Positions 1 through 8,246 are shown, counted from the stretch's first letter. The stretch: 64,000 bases of DNA from Blastococcus sp. CPCC 205250 (GCF_019799925.1 NZ_JABGCG010000006.1:124001-188000); one strand, 5' to 3'. The notes: generated by a model not told the origin, from the letters alone. Numbers and translations are program-made.

Positions 1-300
1 CAGCTCGTCGCCTTCATCGTGGTCAGCGCCCTGCTGCTGGCGCTGGTCCGTCCGCTGGCCAAGCGGCACCTGGTCGACCGGACGCCGGAGCAGCTCGACG
101 GCGTCGCCGCGCTCATCGGCCGCACCGCGCGGGTGAGCCAGGCGGTCGACGGGCACGGCGGCCGCATCCAGCTGGGCGCCGACGAGTGGACCGCCCGCAG
201 CCAGTACGGCGGCGAGACCTTCCCCGTCGGCACCACCGTCCGGATCCTCCAGGTCGACGGCGCGACCGCCGTCGTGGGCGACGCCCTGGAGCTCGAGTGA
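1..300 (+). CDS. NfeD family protein, C-terminal part (5' end outside window)
   Basis: The reading frame is open from base 1, so only the last 99 codons are present. The first 20 or so visible residues (from QLVAFIVV to LVRPLAK) form the last membrane helix. The rest is a compact beta-rich domain of the OB-fold type found at the end of NfeD proteins, with an alternating pattern around GRTARV, GGRIQL and GTTVRILQVDG. NfeD proteins sit in the membrane and work with SPFH/stomatin proteins, and the next gene, 34 bp downstream, is exactly such a partner. The two probably form one operon. The family call is from domain pattern and context. Confidence 0.85.
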   Translation, partial: QLVAFIVVSALLLALVRPLAKRHLVDRTPEQLDGVAALIGRTARVSQAVDGHGGRIQLGADEWTARSQYGGETFPVGTTVRILQVDGATAVVGDALELE

Positions 301-334
301 CGTCCCATCCGTCCCCGACCGAGGGAGCCCTCCC

Positions 335-1546
335 GTGACCCCCGCCCTGATCGCGCTCCTCGTGGTCGCGCTGCTCGTGGTCTTCGTGCTCGCCAAGAGC
401 GTGACGATCGTGCCGCAGGCCCAGGCCAAGGTGGTCGAGCGGCTCGGCCGCTACAGCCGCACCCTGTCCCCGGGGCTGTCGCTGCTCGTGCCGTTCATCG
501 ACCGCGTGCGCGCGACCATCGACCTGCGCGAGCAGGTCATCTCGTTCCCGCCGCAGCCGGTGATCACGGCCGACAACCTGCAGGTGGGCATCGACACCGT
601 CGTCTACTTCCAGGTCACCGACCCGCGCCTGGCCGTCTACGGCATCGCGAACTACATCACCGGCATGGAGCAGCTGACCACCACGACGCTGCGCAACGTG
701 GTCGGCGGGCTGAACCTCGAGGGCGCCCTGACCGGCCGCGACGGGATCAACAGCCAGCTGCGGTCGGTGCTCGACGGCACCACCGGTCCGTGGGGCCTGC
801 GCGTGGCCCGCGTGGAGATCAAGGCCATCGACCCGCCGGCGTCGATCCAGGACTCCATGGAGAAGCAGATGCGCGCCGACCGCGACAAGCGGGCGATCAT
901 CCTGCAGGCCGAGGGCCAGCGGCAGTCGCAGATCACCACCGCCGAGGGCCAGAAGGCCGCGGCGATCCTCTCCGCGGAGGGCAAGAAGCAGTCGGCGATC
1001 CTCGAGGCCGAGGCCGAGCGGCAGAGCCGGATCCTGCGGGCCGAGGGCGAGCGGGCGGCCCTCTACCTACAGGCACAGGGCCAGGCGAAGTCGATCGAGA
1101 CGGTGTTCCAGGCCATTCATGACGGCAAGCCCGACCAGGGCCTGCTGGCCTACCAGTACCTGCAGACGCTGCCGCAGATCGCGCAGGGCGACGCCAACAA
1201 GATGTGGATCGTCCCCAGCGAGTTCAGCAAGGCGCTGGAGGGGCTGGCCAACCTCGGCGGCGCCGAGGGCGGGAAGTCCTGGATGGACGTCGACCCGTCG
1301 ACGAACGGCACCGCCCGGCCGACGTCGGCCATGGACACCAGCGGGTGGCTGGAGTCGCAGCTGCCGCCGGCCGCGGAGCAGCCCGAGGCCAGGATCGAGC
1401 TGTCGAGCATCACGGACACCGCGCCGGCCATGCCGACCCCGGAGGTGCCGTCGCCGCCGCCGCTGAGCGCGGTGACCGAGGAGGTCCGCGGGATCGGCTC
1501 CCGCCGCGAGCCCGACACCAACGGGGTGCCGCCGGCCCGCGGCTGA
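335..1546 (+). CDS. SPFH/Band 7 (stomatin-like) membrane protein
   Basis: 403 residues from a GTG start preceded by GAGGGAG. An N-terminal membrane helix (about residues 3-22) is followed by an SPFH/Band 7 domain (about 24-190) containing the typical ERLGRYSRTLSPG and VDTVVYFQVTDP-like stretches. A charged, Ala/Glu/Gln-rich helical region (about 185-250, repeated AEGQ/AEGK and AEAERQ motifs) is expected to form the coiled coil used for oligomerisation. The C-terminal 100 residues are Pro/Ser-rich and look disordered. Such proteins organise membrane microdomains and regulate membrane proteases; here the partner is the NfeD protein just upstream. A strong hairpin follows the gene. Confidence 0.93.
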   Translation: MTPALIALLVVALLVVFVLAKSVTIVPQAQAKVVERLGRYSRTLSPGLSLLVPFIDRVRATIDLREQVISFPPQPVITADNLQVGIDTVVYFQVTDPRLAVYGIANYITGMEQLTTTTLRNVVGGLNLEGALTGRDGINSQLRSVLDGTTGPWGLRVARVEIKAIDPPASIQDSMEKQMRADRDKRAIILQAEGQRQSQITTAEGQKAAAILSAEGKKQSAILEAEAERQSRILRAEGERAALYLQAQGQAKSIETVFQAIHDGKPDQGLLAYQYLQTLPQIAQGDANKMWIVPSEFSKALEGLANLGGAEGGKSWMDVDPSTNGTARPTSAMDTSGWLESQLPPAAEQPEARIELSSITDTAPAMPTPEVPSPPPLSAVTEEVRGIGSRREPDTNGVPPARG

Positions 1547-1561
1547 CCCGACGTCGACGAC

Positions 1562-1598
1562 GAGAGGCGGTCCCCTCCACCGGGGGGGACCGCCTCTC
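1562..1598. terminator. Bidirectional hairpin between the SPFH gene and sigF
   Basis: A perfect 14-bp inverted repeat (arms 1562-1575 and 1585-1598, 9-nt loop) lies between two convergent genes, the SPFH gene and sigF. There is no T-tract on either side, as is usual for terminators in GC-rich actinobacteria. Confidence 0.8.
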
Positions 1599-1637
1599 CT
1601 CGTCGGTGAGCCCAGTCGGTGGGCCCGGTCCCCGGGC

Positions 1638-2663
1638 TCAGTCCTTGAGCAGGCCCTCGCGCAGCTTGGACAGCGTCTGGCTGAGCAGGCGCGACACGTG
1701 CATCTGCGAGATGCCGATGTCCGCGGCGATCTGCGACTGGGTCATGTTGCCGAAGAACCGCAGGATCAGGATCCGCCGCTCACGGGCCGGGATGGTGGCC
1801 AGCAGGGGCTGCAGCGACTCGCGGTACTCCACGCCCTCGAGCGCGGCGTCCTCCTCGCCCAGGGTGGCGGCGAGGGTGGGGGAGTCGTCCTCACCGGAGA
1901 GGCGCTCGTCCAGCGAGCTGCTGCGGTAGGCGTTGGCGACGGCGAGGCCCTCGAGCACCTCCTCGCGCGGGATCCCCAGGTGCTCGGCGAGCTCGCTGGG
2001 GGTCGGCGCCCGGCCGTTCTTCTGCGCGAGCTCCCCGACGGCGGAGTTCAGCGACAGGTGCAGCTCCTGCAGCCGTCGCGGCACCCGCACCGACCAGCCC
2101 TGGTCACGGAAGTGCCGCTTGATCTCGCCGGTGATCGTCGGGACGGCGAAGGAGAGGAATTCCACCCCGCGGGTCGGGTCGAACCGGTCGATCGCCGCGA
2201 TCAGGCCGAGCGTGCCGACCTGCAGCAGGTCGTCGAACGGCTCGCCGCGGTTGCTGAACCGGCGGGCGAAGTGCCGCACCAGCGGCAGGTGCTCCTCGAC
2301 GAGGACCTCCCGCAGCCGCTCGCGGCGGGGGTCGTCCTTCTCCAGGGTCGCGAGCTCGGCGAACAGCGGCGCGGTCCGCTCGGCCCGCCGGCGGTTGTCC
2401 GAGACCGGCGCGACGTCCTCGGTCTCCGCGCGGGGCGCGGGTACGACCGGGGCGTCCACCCCGTCGACGACGTCCTCGGCGACCGGGTCGTCCGCGGCGT
2501 CGTCCGCGACCAGCACGTCGGGATCGGCGTCGGTGTCGTCGGCCTCGACGGGGTCGGTGTGGAGCACGTCGTCATCGCCGGCCGGCGCGGGCCCGGGGAC
2601 GGTCTCGTCGCGCAGGGTCTCCTCCTCGGCGGTGGTGTTCCCGGTGGCGGCCCCCGGGGTCAC
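1638..2663 (-). CDS. sigF: RNA polymerase sigma factor, SigB/SigF/SigG family
   Basis: 341 residues. Region 2 runs at about 127-187 (HLPLVRHFARRF, DDLLQVGTLGLIAAIDRFDP, FLSFAVPTITGEIKRHFRD), region 3 at about 195-260, and region 4 at about 290-337 with the helix-turn-helix MTQSQIAADIGISQMHVSRL. This is the stress/sporulation SigF subfamily of group 3 sigma-70 factors. I placed the start at the GTG that overlaps the rsbW stop in a GTGA arrangement, which gives translational coupling; a longer open frame upstream reads through rsbW and is not coding. The first 85 or so residues are strongly acidic (runs of Asp, Glu, Ala, Pro) and are not part of the usual core of about 255 residues. The protein is expected to be held inactive by the RsbW product encoded just upstream. 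Confidence 0.93.
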   Translation of the reverse strand: MTPGAATGNTTAEEETLRDETVPGPAPAGDDDVLHTDPVEADDTDADPDVLVADDAADDPVAEDVVDGVDAPVVPAPRAETEDVAPVSDNRRRAERTAPLFAELATLEKDDPRRERLREVLVEEHLPLVRHFARRFSNRGEPFDDLLQVGTLGLIAAIDRFDPTRGVEFLSFAVPTITGEIKRHFRDQGWSVRVPRRLQELHLSLNSAVGELAQKNGRAPTPSELAEHLGIPREEVLEGLAVANAYRSSSLDERLSGEDDSPTLAATLGEEDAALEGVEYRESLQPLLATIPARERRILILRFFGNMTQSQIAADIGISQMHVSRLLSQTLSKLREGLLKD

Positions 2664-3154
2664 CGAGCGACCGAGACGTTGCGGTCGGGACCGCCGACCG
2701 TGGTCGGGTGCTGTCCCGGGAGGTACTTGTCCACGGAGATGAGGGCCACCGCGGCGGCCGAGCCGTCGCCGGCCGGGACCTCCGCCTGCGAGGCGGGCCG
2801 GGCCTCGACGGCGTCGACCAGGGTCTGCAGCACCGCCCAGCCGAAGCCGTCGCGCGGCACCTCGGTGCCGTCGGCCGTGGGCACCCAGGCGTCGATGTGC
2901 AGGCCGGTCCGCGTCGTCTCGAAGACGACGGTCAGCGGCTGCTCGGGCAGGCCGATCGCGGCGAGCGTCGCGCACGCCTCGTCGACGGCCAGGCGCAGGT
3001 CCTCGACCGAGTCCAGGTCGTAGTCCATGCGGATGGCGAGGTCACCGGCCATCGCCCGCACCGCGGGCAGCTGGGTCGGCGTGGTGGGTACCCGCAGTTC
3101 CAGCCGTTCGGCTCGCCGCCCGTCCTGCCCGACGGCACCCCTGCGATCCACCAT
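2660..3154 (-). CDS. rsbW: Anti-sigma factor with HATPase fold (RsbW-like serine kinase)
   Basis: 164 residues from an ATG with a good GAGGAG ribosome-binding site. The domain is a GHKL-type HATPase_c fold: the N-box helix reads DLRLAVDEACAT (about 53-64), followed by beta strands and a degenerate G-box near DGFGWAVLQTLVDAV. Proteins of this type bind a SigB/SigF sigma factor and phosphorylate a STAS antagonist. The gene overlaps sigF by 4 bp, the standard arrangement of a sigma factor with its own anti-sigma factor. A sigma-B/F-type promoter about 130 bp upstream suggests the pair is controlled by its own sigma factor. Confidence 0.9.
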   Translation of the reverse strand: MVDRRGAVGQDGRRAERLELRVPTTPTQLPAVRAMAGDLAIRMDYDLDSVEDLRLAVDEACATLAAIGLPEQPLTVVFETTRTGLHIDAWVPTADGTEVPRDGFGWAVLQTLVDAVEARPASQAEVPAGDGSAAAVALISVDKYLPGQHPTTVGGPDRNVSVAR

Positions 3155-3284
3155 GCGTCGTTGCTCCTCGATCCCTCGTCCACTCCGGCCACCGTCGGCG
3201 GCGCCGGTCCGGCGTCCATCCTGCCCTGCTCCCGCGCCGCGCCGGGGGACGGCAGGCCCGCCGTCGCGTCGCCGACCCTGGGCA

Positions 3285-3310
3285 TTACCCCCGGGGGAAC
3301 CGCGCGAAAC
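3285..3310 (-). promoter_or_regulatory. SigB/SigF-type promoter of the rsbW-sigF operon
   Basis: On the minus strand GTTT (3310-3307) is followed after 16 bp by GGGTAA (3290-3285). This fits the sigma-B/sigma-F consensus of actinobacteria (GTTT, 14-17 bp, GGGTAT/A). It lies about 130 bp upstream of the rsbW start and is the only match of this quality I noticed in the window. It implies positive autoregulation of the stress sigma factor. Confidence 0.75.
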
Positions 3311-3363
3311 CGCTGCTGCGGCGCGGTTGCCGGGCCCCGGGGCCTGGTGTCCACTGGCCGGAG

Positions 3364-5208
3364 ATGGACACCAGCCAGGGCGATCGAGCGCCGGGACGCT
3401 CGCCAGCCGACGACCGGGGCCCGGCCACCCTCGTGGCGGCGCTCGAGCACGCGCCGGCGGCCATCTACTGCCTGGCCGGTGCCGGGCTGGAGCCCGTGTG
3501 GGCCAACGCCCGTGCCCGCGAGCTCGGCACCGGGCGCGCGCAGCTGCCCCGGGTGGCGGGCCGCCCGGTCGACGAGCTGGCCGCCGAGGCCCTGCGCAGC
3601 GGGCACACCGAGACGGTCACCGGCCTGCTGGGCCCCGACGGCCCGGCGGCCACCCTCGTCGTCCAGCCGCTGTCGGTCTCCGGGGAGCCGGGGGTGCTCC
3701 TCGTGCTGGAGGCCGGGGGGCCGGCGGCCGACGGCCCGTCCAGGGGCGACCTGGTCGAGCAGGCCCAGTCGGCGCTGCTGCCGCCGTCGCTGCCGCTGCT
3801 GCCCGACATCCGGCTGTCCGGCAGCTACGACCGGGCGACCTCGCCGGGCGCGGCGGGCGGTGACTGGTACGACGCCGTCCCCCTCGGGTCCGGCAGGCTG
3901 GCCCTGGTGATCGGGGACGCCGTGGGCGCCGGGATGCCCGCCGCCGGCGCCATGAGCCGGCTGCGCGGCGCGATGCGCTCGGTGGCGATGCGCGACGCGT
4001 GGCCGGCGGCCGTGGTGACCGCGCTGGACGAGTTCGCGGCCCAGATGGACGACGTCGAGGGCGCCTCGGTCTTCTTCGGCGTCCTGGAGGCGGGCAGCGG
4101 CCGGCTCACCTACGCGGCGGCCGGGCACCCCGCGCCGCTGGTCGTCGCGCGCGACGGCAGCACCACCTTCCTCCCGCTGGTGCCGCGCCCGCCCCTGGGC
4201 AGCGTCCCCGGCTCGCGCACCGAGGTCTCGCAGGCCGTGCTCGAGAAGGGCGCGACCCTCGTGCTGTTCTCCGACGGGGCCGTCGCGGCGGCCGGACCGC
4301 CCCCCGACCAGGGCCTGGGCCACCTCGCGGAGGTGGCACGGTCAGTGGTCGCGGACGTCACCCCGCACGACGGGATCGGCTCGGCGGAACTGGCCGCCGC
4401 GGTCGTGGGGCAGCTCTCCGCGCGCGGGGGCCGGCCCGACGACATCGCCGTCCTGGTCGCCCACCGGCTCGCCGACTCGCCGGCGCCGCTGCGGCTGGAC
4501 CTGCCGGCCGTCCCCTCCTCGCTGCCGGCCGTCCGCCGGCAGCTCGGCGCGTGGCTGGACCACCTGGGCATGGGGGAGCAGGACCGGGTCGGGGTCATGG
4601 TCGCGGTGGGCGAGGCCGCGGCGAACGCCGCCGAGCACGCCTACCGGGACGCCGATCCCGGCCCCATGCACGTCTCCGCCGCGGTCGACCCCGACGGCGT
4701 CCTCACCGTCACCGTCCGGGACGAGGGCGCCTGGCGCCCGCCGGACCGCGACCCGGGCAGCCGGGGCCGCGGCCTGCTCATCATGCGGCAGCTCGTCGAC
4801 GGCGTGGTGCTCCAGGGCGAGGGCGGGACGACGGTCACCCTGCGGCTGCGGCTGCGGCGCAGCCCGGCGGAGGACATCGGGCACGCCCCCGCCGGGACGA
4901 CCGCCGAGGTGGTCGTGGACCGCGGGGGCGACCGGCCGGTGGTCCGCGCCTCCGGGGAGCTGGACCTGCTCAGTGCCGAGCAGCTGCGCATCCGCCTGCT
5001 GGAGGCCAGCCACGGCGGCACGGGCCGGGTCGAGCTCGACCTCGCCGGCGTCACCCTCTTCAGCAGCGCCGCCGTCCGCGTGGTCCTGGCCATGGCCCGG
5101 ATCGCGCGGGACGAGGGCTGGCAGCTCGTGGTCCACGCGCCCGAGGGCGGCGTCACCCGGCACGTGCTGGAGATCAGCGGGCTGGCGGGGCTGGTCGACA
5201 TCCGCTGA
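3364..5208 (+). CDS. Fused PP2C-type phosphatase / anti-sigma kinase / STAS regulator
   Basis: 614 residues with four parts. Residues about 22-120 look like a PAS sensor. Residues about 130-370 are a SpoIIE/RsbU-type PPM phosphatase with metal-binding acidic motifs GGDWYD (165-170), IGDAVGAG (183-190), FSDG (302-305) and PDDIAVLV (358-365). Residues about 378-500 are an HATPase_c domain with N-box EAAANAAEHAY and glycine box GRGLLIM. Residues about 515-614 are a STAS domain in which the usual phosphorylatable DSxG site reads FSSA (566-569). The protein thus carries an antagonist phosphatase, an RsbW-like kinase and an antagonist-like domain in one chain. It is transcribed divergently from rsbW-sigF, so it most likely feeds signals into SigF. 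Which domain partners with which protein is inference. Confidence 0.9.
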   Translation: MDTSQGDRAPGRSPADDRGPATLVAALEHAPAAIYCLAGAGLEPVWANARARELGTGRAQLPRVAGRPVDELAAEALRSGHTETVTGLLGPDGPAATLVVQPLSVSGEPGVLLVLEAGGPAADGPSRGDLVEQAQSALLPPSLPLLPDIRLSGSYDRATSPGAAGGDWYDAVPLGSGRLALVIGDAVGAGMPAAGAMSRLRGAMRSVAMRDAWPAAVVTALDEFAAQMDDVEGASVFFGVLEAGSGRLTYAAAGHPAPLVVARDGSTTFLPLVPRPPLGSVPGSRTEVSQAVLEKGATLVLFSDGAVAAAGPPPDQGLGHLAEVARSVVADVTPHDGIGSAELAAAVVGQLSARGGRPDDIAVLVAHRLADSPAPLRLDLPAVPSSLPAVRRQLGAWLDHLGMGEQDRVGVMVAVGEAAANAAEHAYRDADPGPMHVSAAVDPDGVLTVTVRDEGAWRPPDRDPGSRGRGLLIMRQLVDGVVLQGEGGTTVTLRLRLRRSPAEDIGHAPAGTTAEVVVDRGGDRPVVRASGELDLLSAEQLRIRLLEASHGGTGRVELDLAGVTLFSSAAVRVVLAMARIARDEGWQLVVHAPEGGVTRHVLEISGLAGLVDIR

Positions 5209-5266
5209 GCGGGTGACCGGCGTCGCGTCCGGTTTGAGGAACGGCACCGGTGCGCATCCAGCAGTC

Positions 5267-6274
5267 GTGAGACTCCGGCGCAGCGACGTGCACGGCCCCG
5301 GGTGGCGACGCCGGCGCGCCGGCCGCGGGTTCGCCTACTCCGACGAGGCCGGCGTCCTCATCAAGGACGAGCGGCTCGACCGTGTCCGTGCCCTGGCGAT
5401 CCCCCCGGCGTGGAAGGACGTCTGGATCTGCCCGTGGCCCAACGGGCACATCCAGGCCACCGGTGTCGACGTCGCCGGCCGGCGGCAGTACCGCTACCAC
5501 GACCAGTGGCGGGCCCGCCGGGACGCCGCCAAGCACGAACGGGTCCTCGAGATCGCCTCCTTGCTGCCCGACGTCCGCGACGAGGTCGCCGCCGCCCTGC
5601 GCACCCGCGGGCTCAACCGCGAGCGCGTGCTGGCCTGCGGCATCCGGCTGCTGGACCTCGGCGCGTTCCGCATCGGCAGCGAGCAGTACGCCGAGGACAA
5701 CGGCACCTACGGCCTGGCCACGCTGCGCCGCGAGCACGTGTCGGTCCGCGGCGAGCGCACGTACTTCTCCTACACGGCCAAGGGCGGGCTCGACCGCGAG
5801 GTCGAGATCACCGACCGGCCGACCGCCACCGTGGTGCGCGCCCTGCTGGCGCGGCCGGAGGGCACGGGGGAGGAGCTGCTGGCCTACCAGCTCGCCGACG
5901 GCACTTGGAAGGACGTCACCAGCAGCGAGATCAACGCCTACCTCAAGGAGATCAGCGGGGCGGAGATCACGGCCAAGGACTTCCGCACCTGGACGGCGAC
6001 GGTGCTGATGGCGGCCCAGCTCGCCGAGGCGCCGCCCCCGAAGACCAAGACCGGCCGCAAGAAGGTCATCAGCACGGCCTACAAGGCGGTCTCCGAGCAG
6101 CTGGGGAACACCCCCGCGGTCTGCAAGGCCAGCTACGTCGACCCGCGCGTCGTCGACCGGTACGAGCACGGGGAGACCGTCGCCCCCGCGCTGCACGAGG
6201 CGGCGCACGCCGAGGACGACCGCCAGGCCCAGCGGGTCCTGGAGGCCGCCGTCTGCCAGATGCTGCACGCCTGA
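5267..6274 (+). CDS. DNA topoisomerase IB (poxvirus type)
   Basis: 335 residues. The N-terminal domain carries the GFAYSDEAG and LAIPPAWKDVWICPWPNGH motifs typical of bacterial topoisomerase IB. The catalytic residues are visible: Arg127 in GIRLLDLGAFRIGSE, Lys172 in YTAKGG, Arg240 in KDFRTW and the nucleophilic tyrosine Tyr290 in KASYVDPRV. The enzyme relaxes supercoils by transient 3'-phosphotyrosyl cleavage of one strand. The start is the GTG beginning VRLRRSDVHG; the open frame extends further upstream only because of an overlap with the previous gene in another frame. It is a single-gene unit ended by an 18-bp hairpin. Confidence 0.93.
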   Translation: MRLRRSDVHGPGWRRRRAGRGFAYSDEAGVLIKDERLDRVRALAIPPAWKDVWICPWPNGHIQATGVDVAGRRQYRYHDQWRARRDAAKHERVLEIASLLPDVRDEVAAALRTRGLNRERVLACGIRLLDLGAFRIGSEQYAEDNGTYGLATLRREHVSVRGERTYFSYTAKGGLDREVEITDRPTATVVRALLARPEGTGEELLAYQLADGTWKDVTSSEINAYLKEISGAEITAKDFRTWTATVLMAAQLAEAPPPKTKTGRKKVISTAYKAVSEQLGNTPAVCKASYVDPRVVDRYEHGETVAPALHEAAHAEDDRQAQRVLEAAVCQMLHA

Positions 6275-6295
6275 CCGCGCGCACCCCGGCGCATG

Positions 6296-6336
6296 ACGAC
6301 GAGGGCCCCCGCCGGATCGGCGGGGGCCCTCGTCGT
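6296..6336. terminator. Strong hairpin between topoisomerase IB and the STAS gene
   Basis: A perfect 18-bp inverted repeat (arms 6296-6313 and 6319-6336, loop GGATC) lies between convergent genes. On the plus strand it is followed by TCGTCC rather than a T-run. Confidence 0.85.
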
Positions 6337-6394
6337 TCGTCCCCCGCAGGGACCGCCGCGACTCAGGGGGCGGCGGGGGGCGGGGGGTCCTGCG

Positions 6395-6793
6395 TCAGCG
6401 GGCGCTGCTGTCCACGATGGTGAACAGGTCGATCAGGCCGGTCACCTCGAGCGGCCGGGTGACCGCTCGCGTGGTGGCGACGAGCCGGAGCTCGACGTCG
6501 CGGCTGCGCGCCGACTTCTGGGTCTCCACGAGCACGGCCAGGCCGGCGGATCCGAGGAACTGGACGCCGGACAGGTCGATCACGAGCTCGCGGGGCTGCT
6601 GCTCCAGCTGGGTGTCCAGCGACGAACGGAGGACCGGCGCGGTGAACGTGTCCACTTCGCCGACGACCGTCACCGTGACGACGCCGTCCTCACCCGTGGC
6701 GGTGGAGAGCGTGATCACGTCGTCGAAGGGTGCCTCGGTGCCCTCGTTCGGCACGTCGGACTGACCCTCGGCGGGCAGGTCGGGTGTGGTCAC
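6395..6793 (-). CDS. STAS-domain anti-sigma factor antagonist
   Basis: 132 residues from a GTG preceded by GAGAGGAGC. After about 20 acidic residues there is one STAS domain (about 28-128). The segment DLSGVQFLGSAGLAVL contains the conserved serine that is phosphorylated in SpoIIAA/RsbV-type antagonists, so this protein keeps the site that is altered in the STAS domain of the fusion protein at 3364-5208. It is therefore the better candidate for the true antagonist that releases SigF from RsbW, although it is not in the rsbW-sigF operon. It could also serve an unlinked anti-sigma factor. Confidence 0.88.
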   Translation of the reverse strand: MTTPDLPAEGQSDVPNEGTEAPFDDVITLSTATGEDGVVTVTVVGEVDTFTAPVLRSSLDTQLEQQPRELVIDLSGVQFLGSAGLAVLVETQKSARSRDVELRLVATTRAVTRPLEVTGLIDLFTIVDSSAR

Positions 6794-6909
6794 GGACGAG
6801 CTCCTCTCAACGGCAGTGCCCGGCGGCACGACCGCGGGAGCAATCTACCGCCGTGCGCGACGCCGGTGTCGGCGCCCCCGGGCACACGCCCGGTCGGACG
6901 GTGTCCCTG

Positions 6910-6924
6910 CTGGGGTGACCCCAG
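6910..6924. repeat. Short inverted repeat in the 6794-7064 intergenic region
   Basis: CTGGGG-TGA-CCCCAG is a perfect 6-bp inverted repeat with a 3-nt spacer. It lies between the DUF5709 gene and the STAS gene, both on the minus strand. The 271-bp interval holds no open frame that I can support. The repeat could be a weak terminator for the DUF5709 gene or a protein-binding site upstream of the STAS gene. Confidence 0.4.
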
Positions 6925-7064
6925 CTCGGGTCGCGGCTGCCTGCTCAACCGCGCTTACAACGTAGACAACCGGGTCAACCACCGCCAACCCGCCGTCCGG
7001 GCGAGTCCGGAGGGCGGGTCGGCGCGGCTGCCTGTGCGCGTGCCGGCGTGGGGTGGCGACGGCC

Positions 7065-7478
7065 TCAGGAGTCGATGACGTGCATCGCCGCCTCCTCCGG
7101 GCCCTCGCCACCGACCGCCTCGTCGGCCGTGGCCTCGACGTCGTCGGCGGTGGCGTTGGTGCCGGAGTCGGAGAAGGGGGAGGTCGACGTGTCCTGCTCC
7201 AGCTGCATGCTGGCCCGCTGCGGGTCCTCGGCGGCCCGGACGCCGGGCTGCACGTCGGGCACCTCCCGCGCCAGCCGGCCGTCGAGCGACTCGCCCTCGG
7301 ACTGCTCGAACGCGGTGGTGCCGAAGTCGGTGGAGGCGCCGGGGCGCTCGCCGGGCAGCGGGGCGAACTCCGGGTCCTCGTTGTAGGTCTGCGTGGGCGA
7401 GTCGTCCTGCGAGACCTCGGGGATGCCCTCGTCCTCGGGGTGGACGTCGCGGGCGGTCTGGCCCTCGGGCGTGGTCAT
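7065..7478 (-). CDS. DUF5709 domain protein
   Basis: 137 residues, strongly acidic, without membrane segments or cysteines. The central part reads STDFGTTAFEQSEGESLDGRL and then AREVPDVQ, which is the signature of the DUF5709 family (GTTxxEQ, GESLDxRLAxEVPDV). Members are small soluble actinobacterial proteins of unknown function. The N-terminal 40 residues and the C-terminal tail look disordered. A ribosome-binding site AGGAGG is visible a few bases before the ATG. It is transcribed away from the DUF1360 gene. Confidence 0.8.
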   Translation of the reverse strand: MTTPEGQTARDVHPEDEGIPEVSQDDSPTQTYNEDPEFAPLPGERPGASTDFGTTAFEQSEGESLDGRLAREVPDVQPGVRAAEDPQRASMQLEQDTSTSPFSDSGTNATADDVEATADEAVGGEGPEEAAMHVIDS

Positions 7479-7655
7479 GGGCTGCTGCCTCCTCCTGCGC
7501 GCGGGATCGCGCTGCGTCGTCGGCGGCCGGTCGGTCCGACGGCCGCGGTCCCTCCCCGCCTACCCGGAGGTCCCGAGACCATGCGGCGCGGCGGTGCGGG
7601 CCCGGGGTGACCTCGGGCATGGGTCACGGAGGCCATCTGCGGGTAGCGCGCACCC

Positions 7656-8246
7656 ATGGCGATCGTGGACGACCTCACGCGGGCTGCATCCGGCTCACTG
7701 GCCCCCCTCCGGCGCTGGGTGCGGACCCAGGGGAGGGAGTACTCCCAGGGCGAGCCCCGGCCGCTGGCGGGGGACCTCGGCGCCATGGGCGTCTACATGG
7801 GCCTGGTCACCGCGGGCGCCGCGGCGGTGCGGGCCTCGGGGCGCGACCTGCCCGACCGCATCCCCCCGGGCGACGTCGCCCTGCTCGCCGTCGCCACGTT
7901 CCGGCTGGCCCGGCGGATCGCCAAGGACCCGGTCACCGCGCCCCTGCGCGCGCCGTTCACCTCGTTCCAGGGGCCGTCCGGGCACGCGGAGGTCGCCGAG
8001 GAGGTGCGCGAGCACGGCGGGGCGAAGCACGCGGTGGGGGAGCTGCTGACCTGCCCGTTCTGCCTGGCCCAGTGGGTGGCCACCGGCCTGGTGTTCGGCT
8101 ACGCGACCGCGCCGAAGGCCACCCGGCTGGTCGGGCTCACCATGACGCTGGTGGCCTCCTCCGACGTCCTGCAGTTCGTCTACGACGCGATCCAGAACGG
8201 CGGGCTCGAGCCGGCGCCGAAGGACGACCCGCAGGGCGTGGACTGA
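7656..8246 (+). CDS. DUF1360 family membrane-associated protein
   Basis: 196 residues. Two or three hydrophobic segments are visible (about 45-62, 70-85 and 140-175). The motif LLTCPFCLAQWVA (about 130-142) with CPFC is the hallmark of DUF1360 proteins, which occur widely in actinobacteria and in Bacillus spore-coat/DUF1360 proteins. Their function is not known. The gene stands alone, with the DUF5709 gene divergent upstream and Ku 144 bp downstream. Confidence 0.82.
   Translation: MAIVDDLTRAASGSLAPLRRWVRTQGREYSQGEPRPLAGDLGAMGVYMGLVTAGAAAVRASGRDLPDRIPPGDVALLAVATFRLARRIAKDPVTAPLRAPFTSFQGPSGHAEVAEEVREHGGAKHAVGELLTCPFCLAQWVATGLVFGYATAPKATRLVGLTMTLVASSDVLQFVYDAIQNGGLEPAPKDDPQGVD

Noticed and set aside
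2664..2975. Longer start of sigF, giving 445 residues
   Set aside because: The extra 104 codons are the rsbW gene read in another frame and show Arg-rich noise; the GTGA overlap start is the standard arrangement.
4973..5266. Longer start of topoisomerase IB
   Set aside because: This part overlaps the STAS domain of the previous gene in another frame; the family N-terminus begins at 5267.
7630..7655. GGGTA before the DUF1360 gene as a sigma-F promoter
   Set aside because: There is a GGGTA but no GTTT at 14-17 bp upstream.
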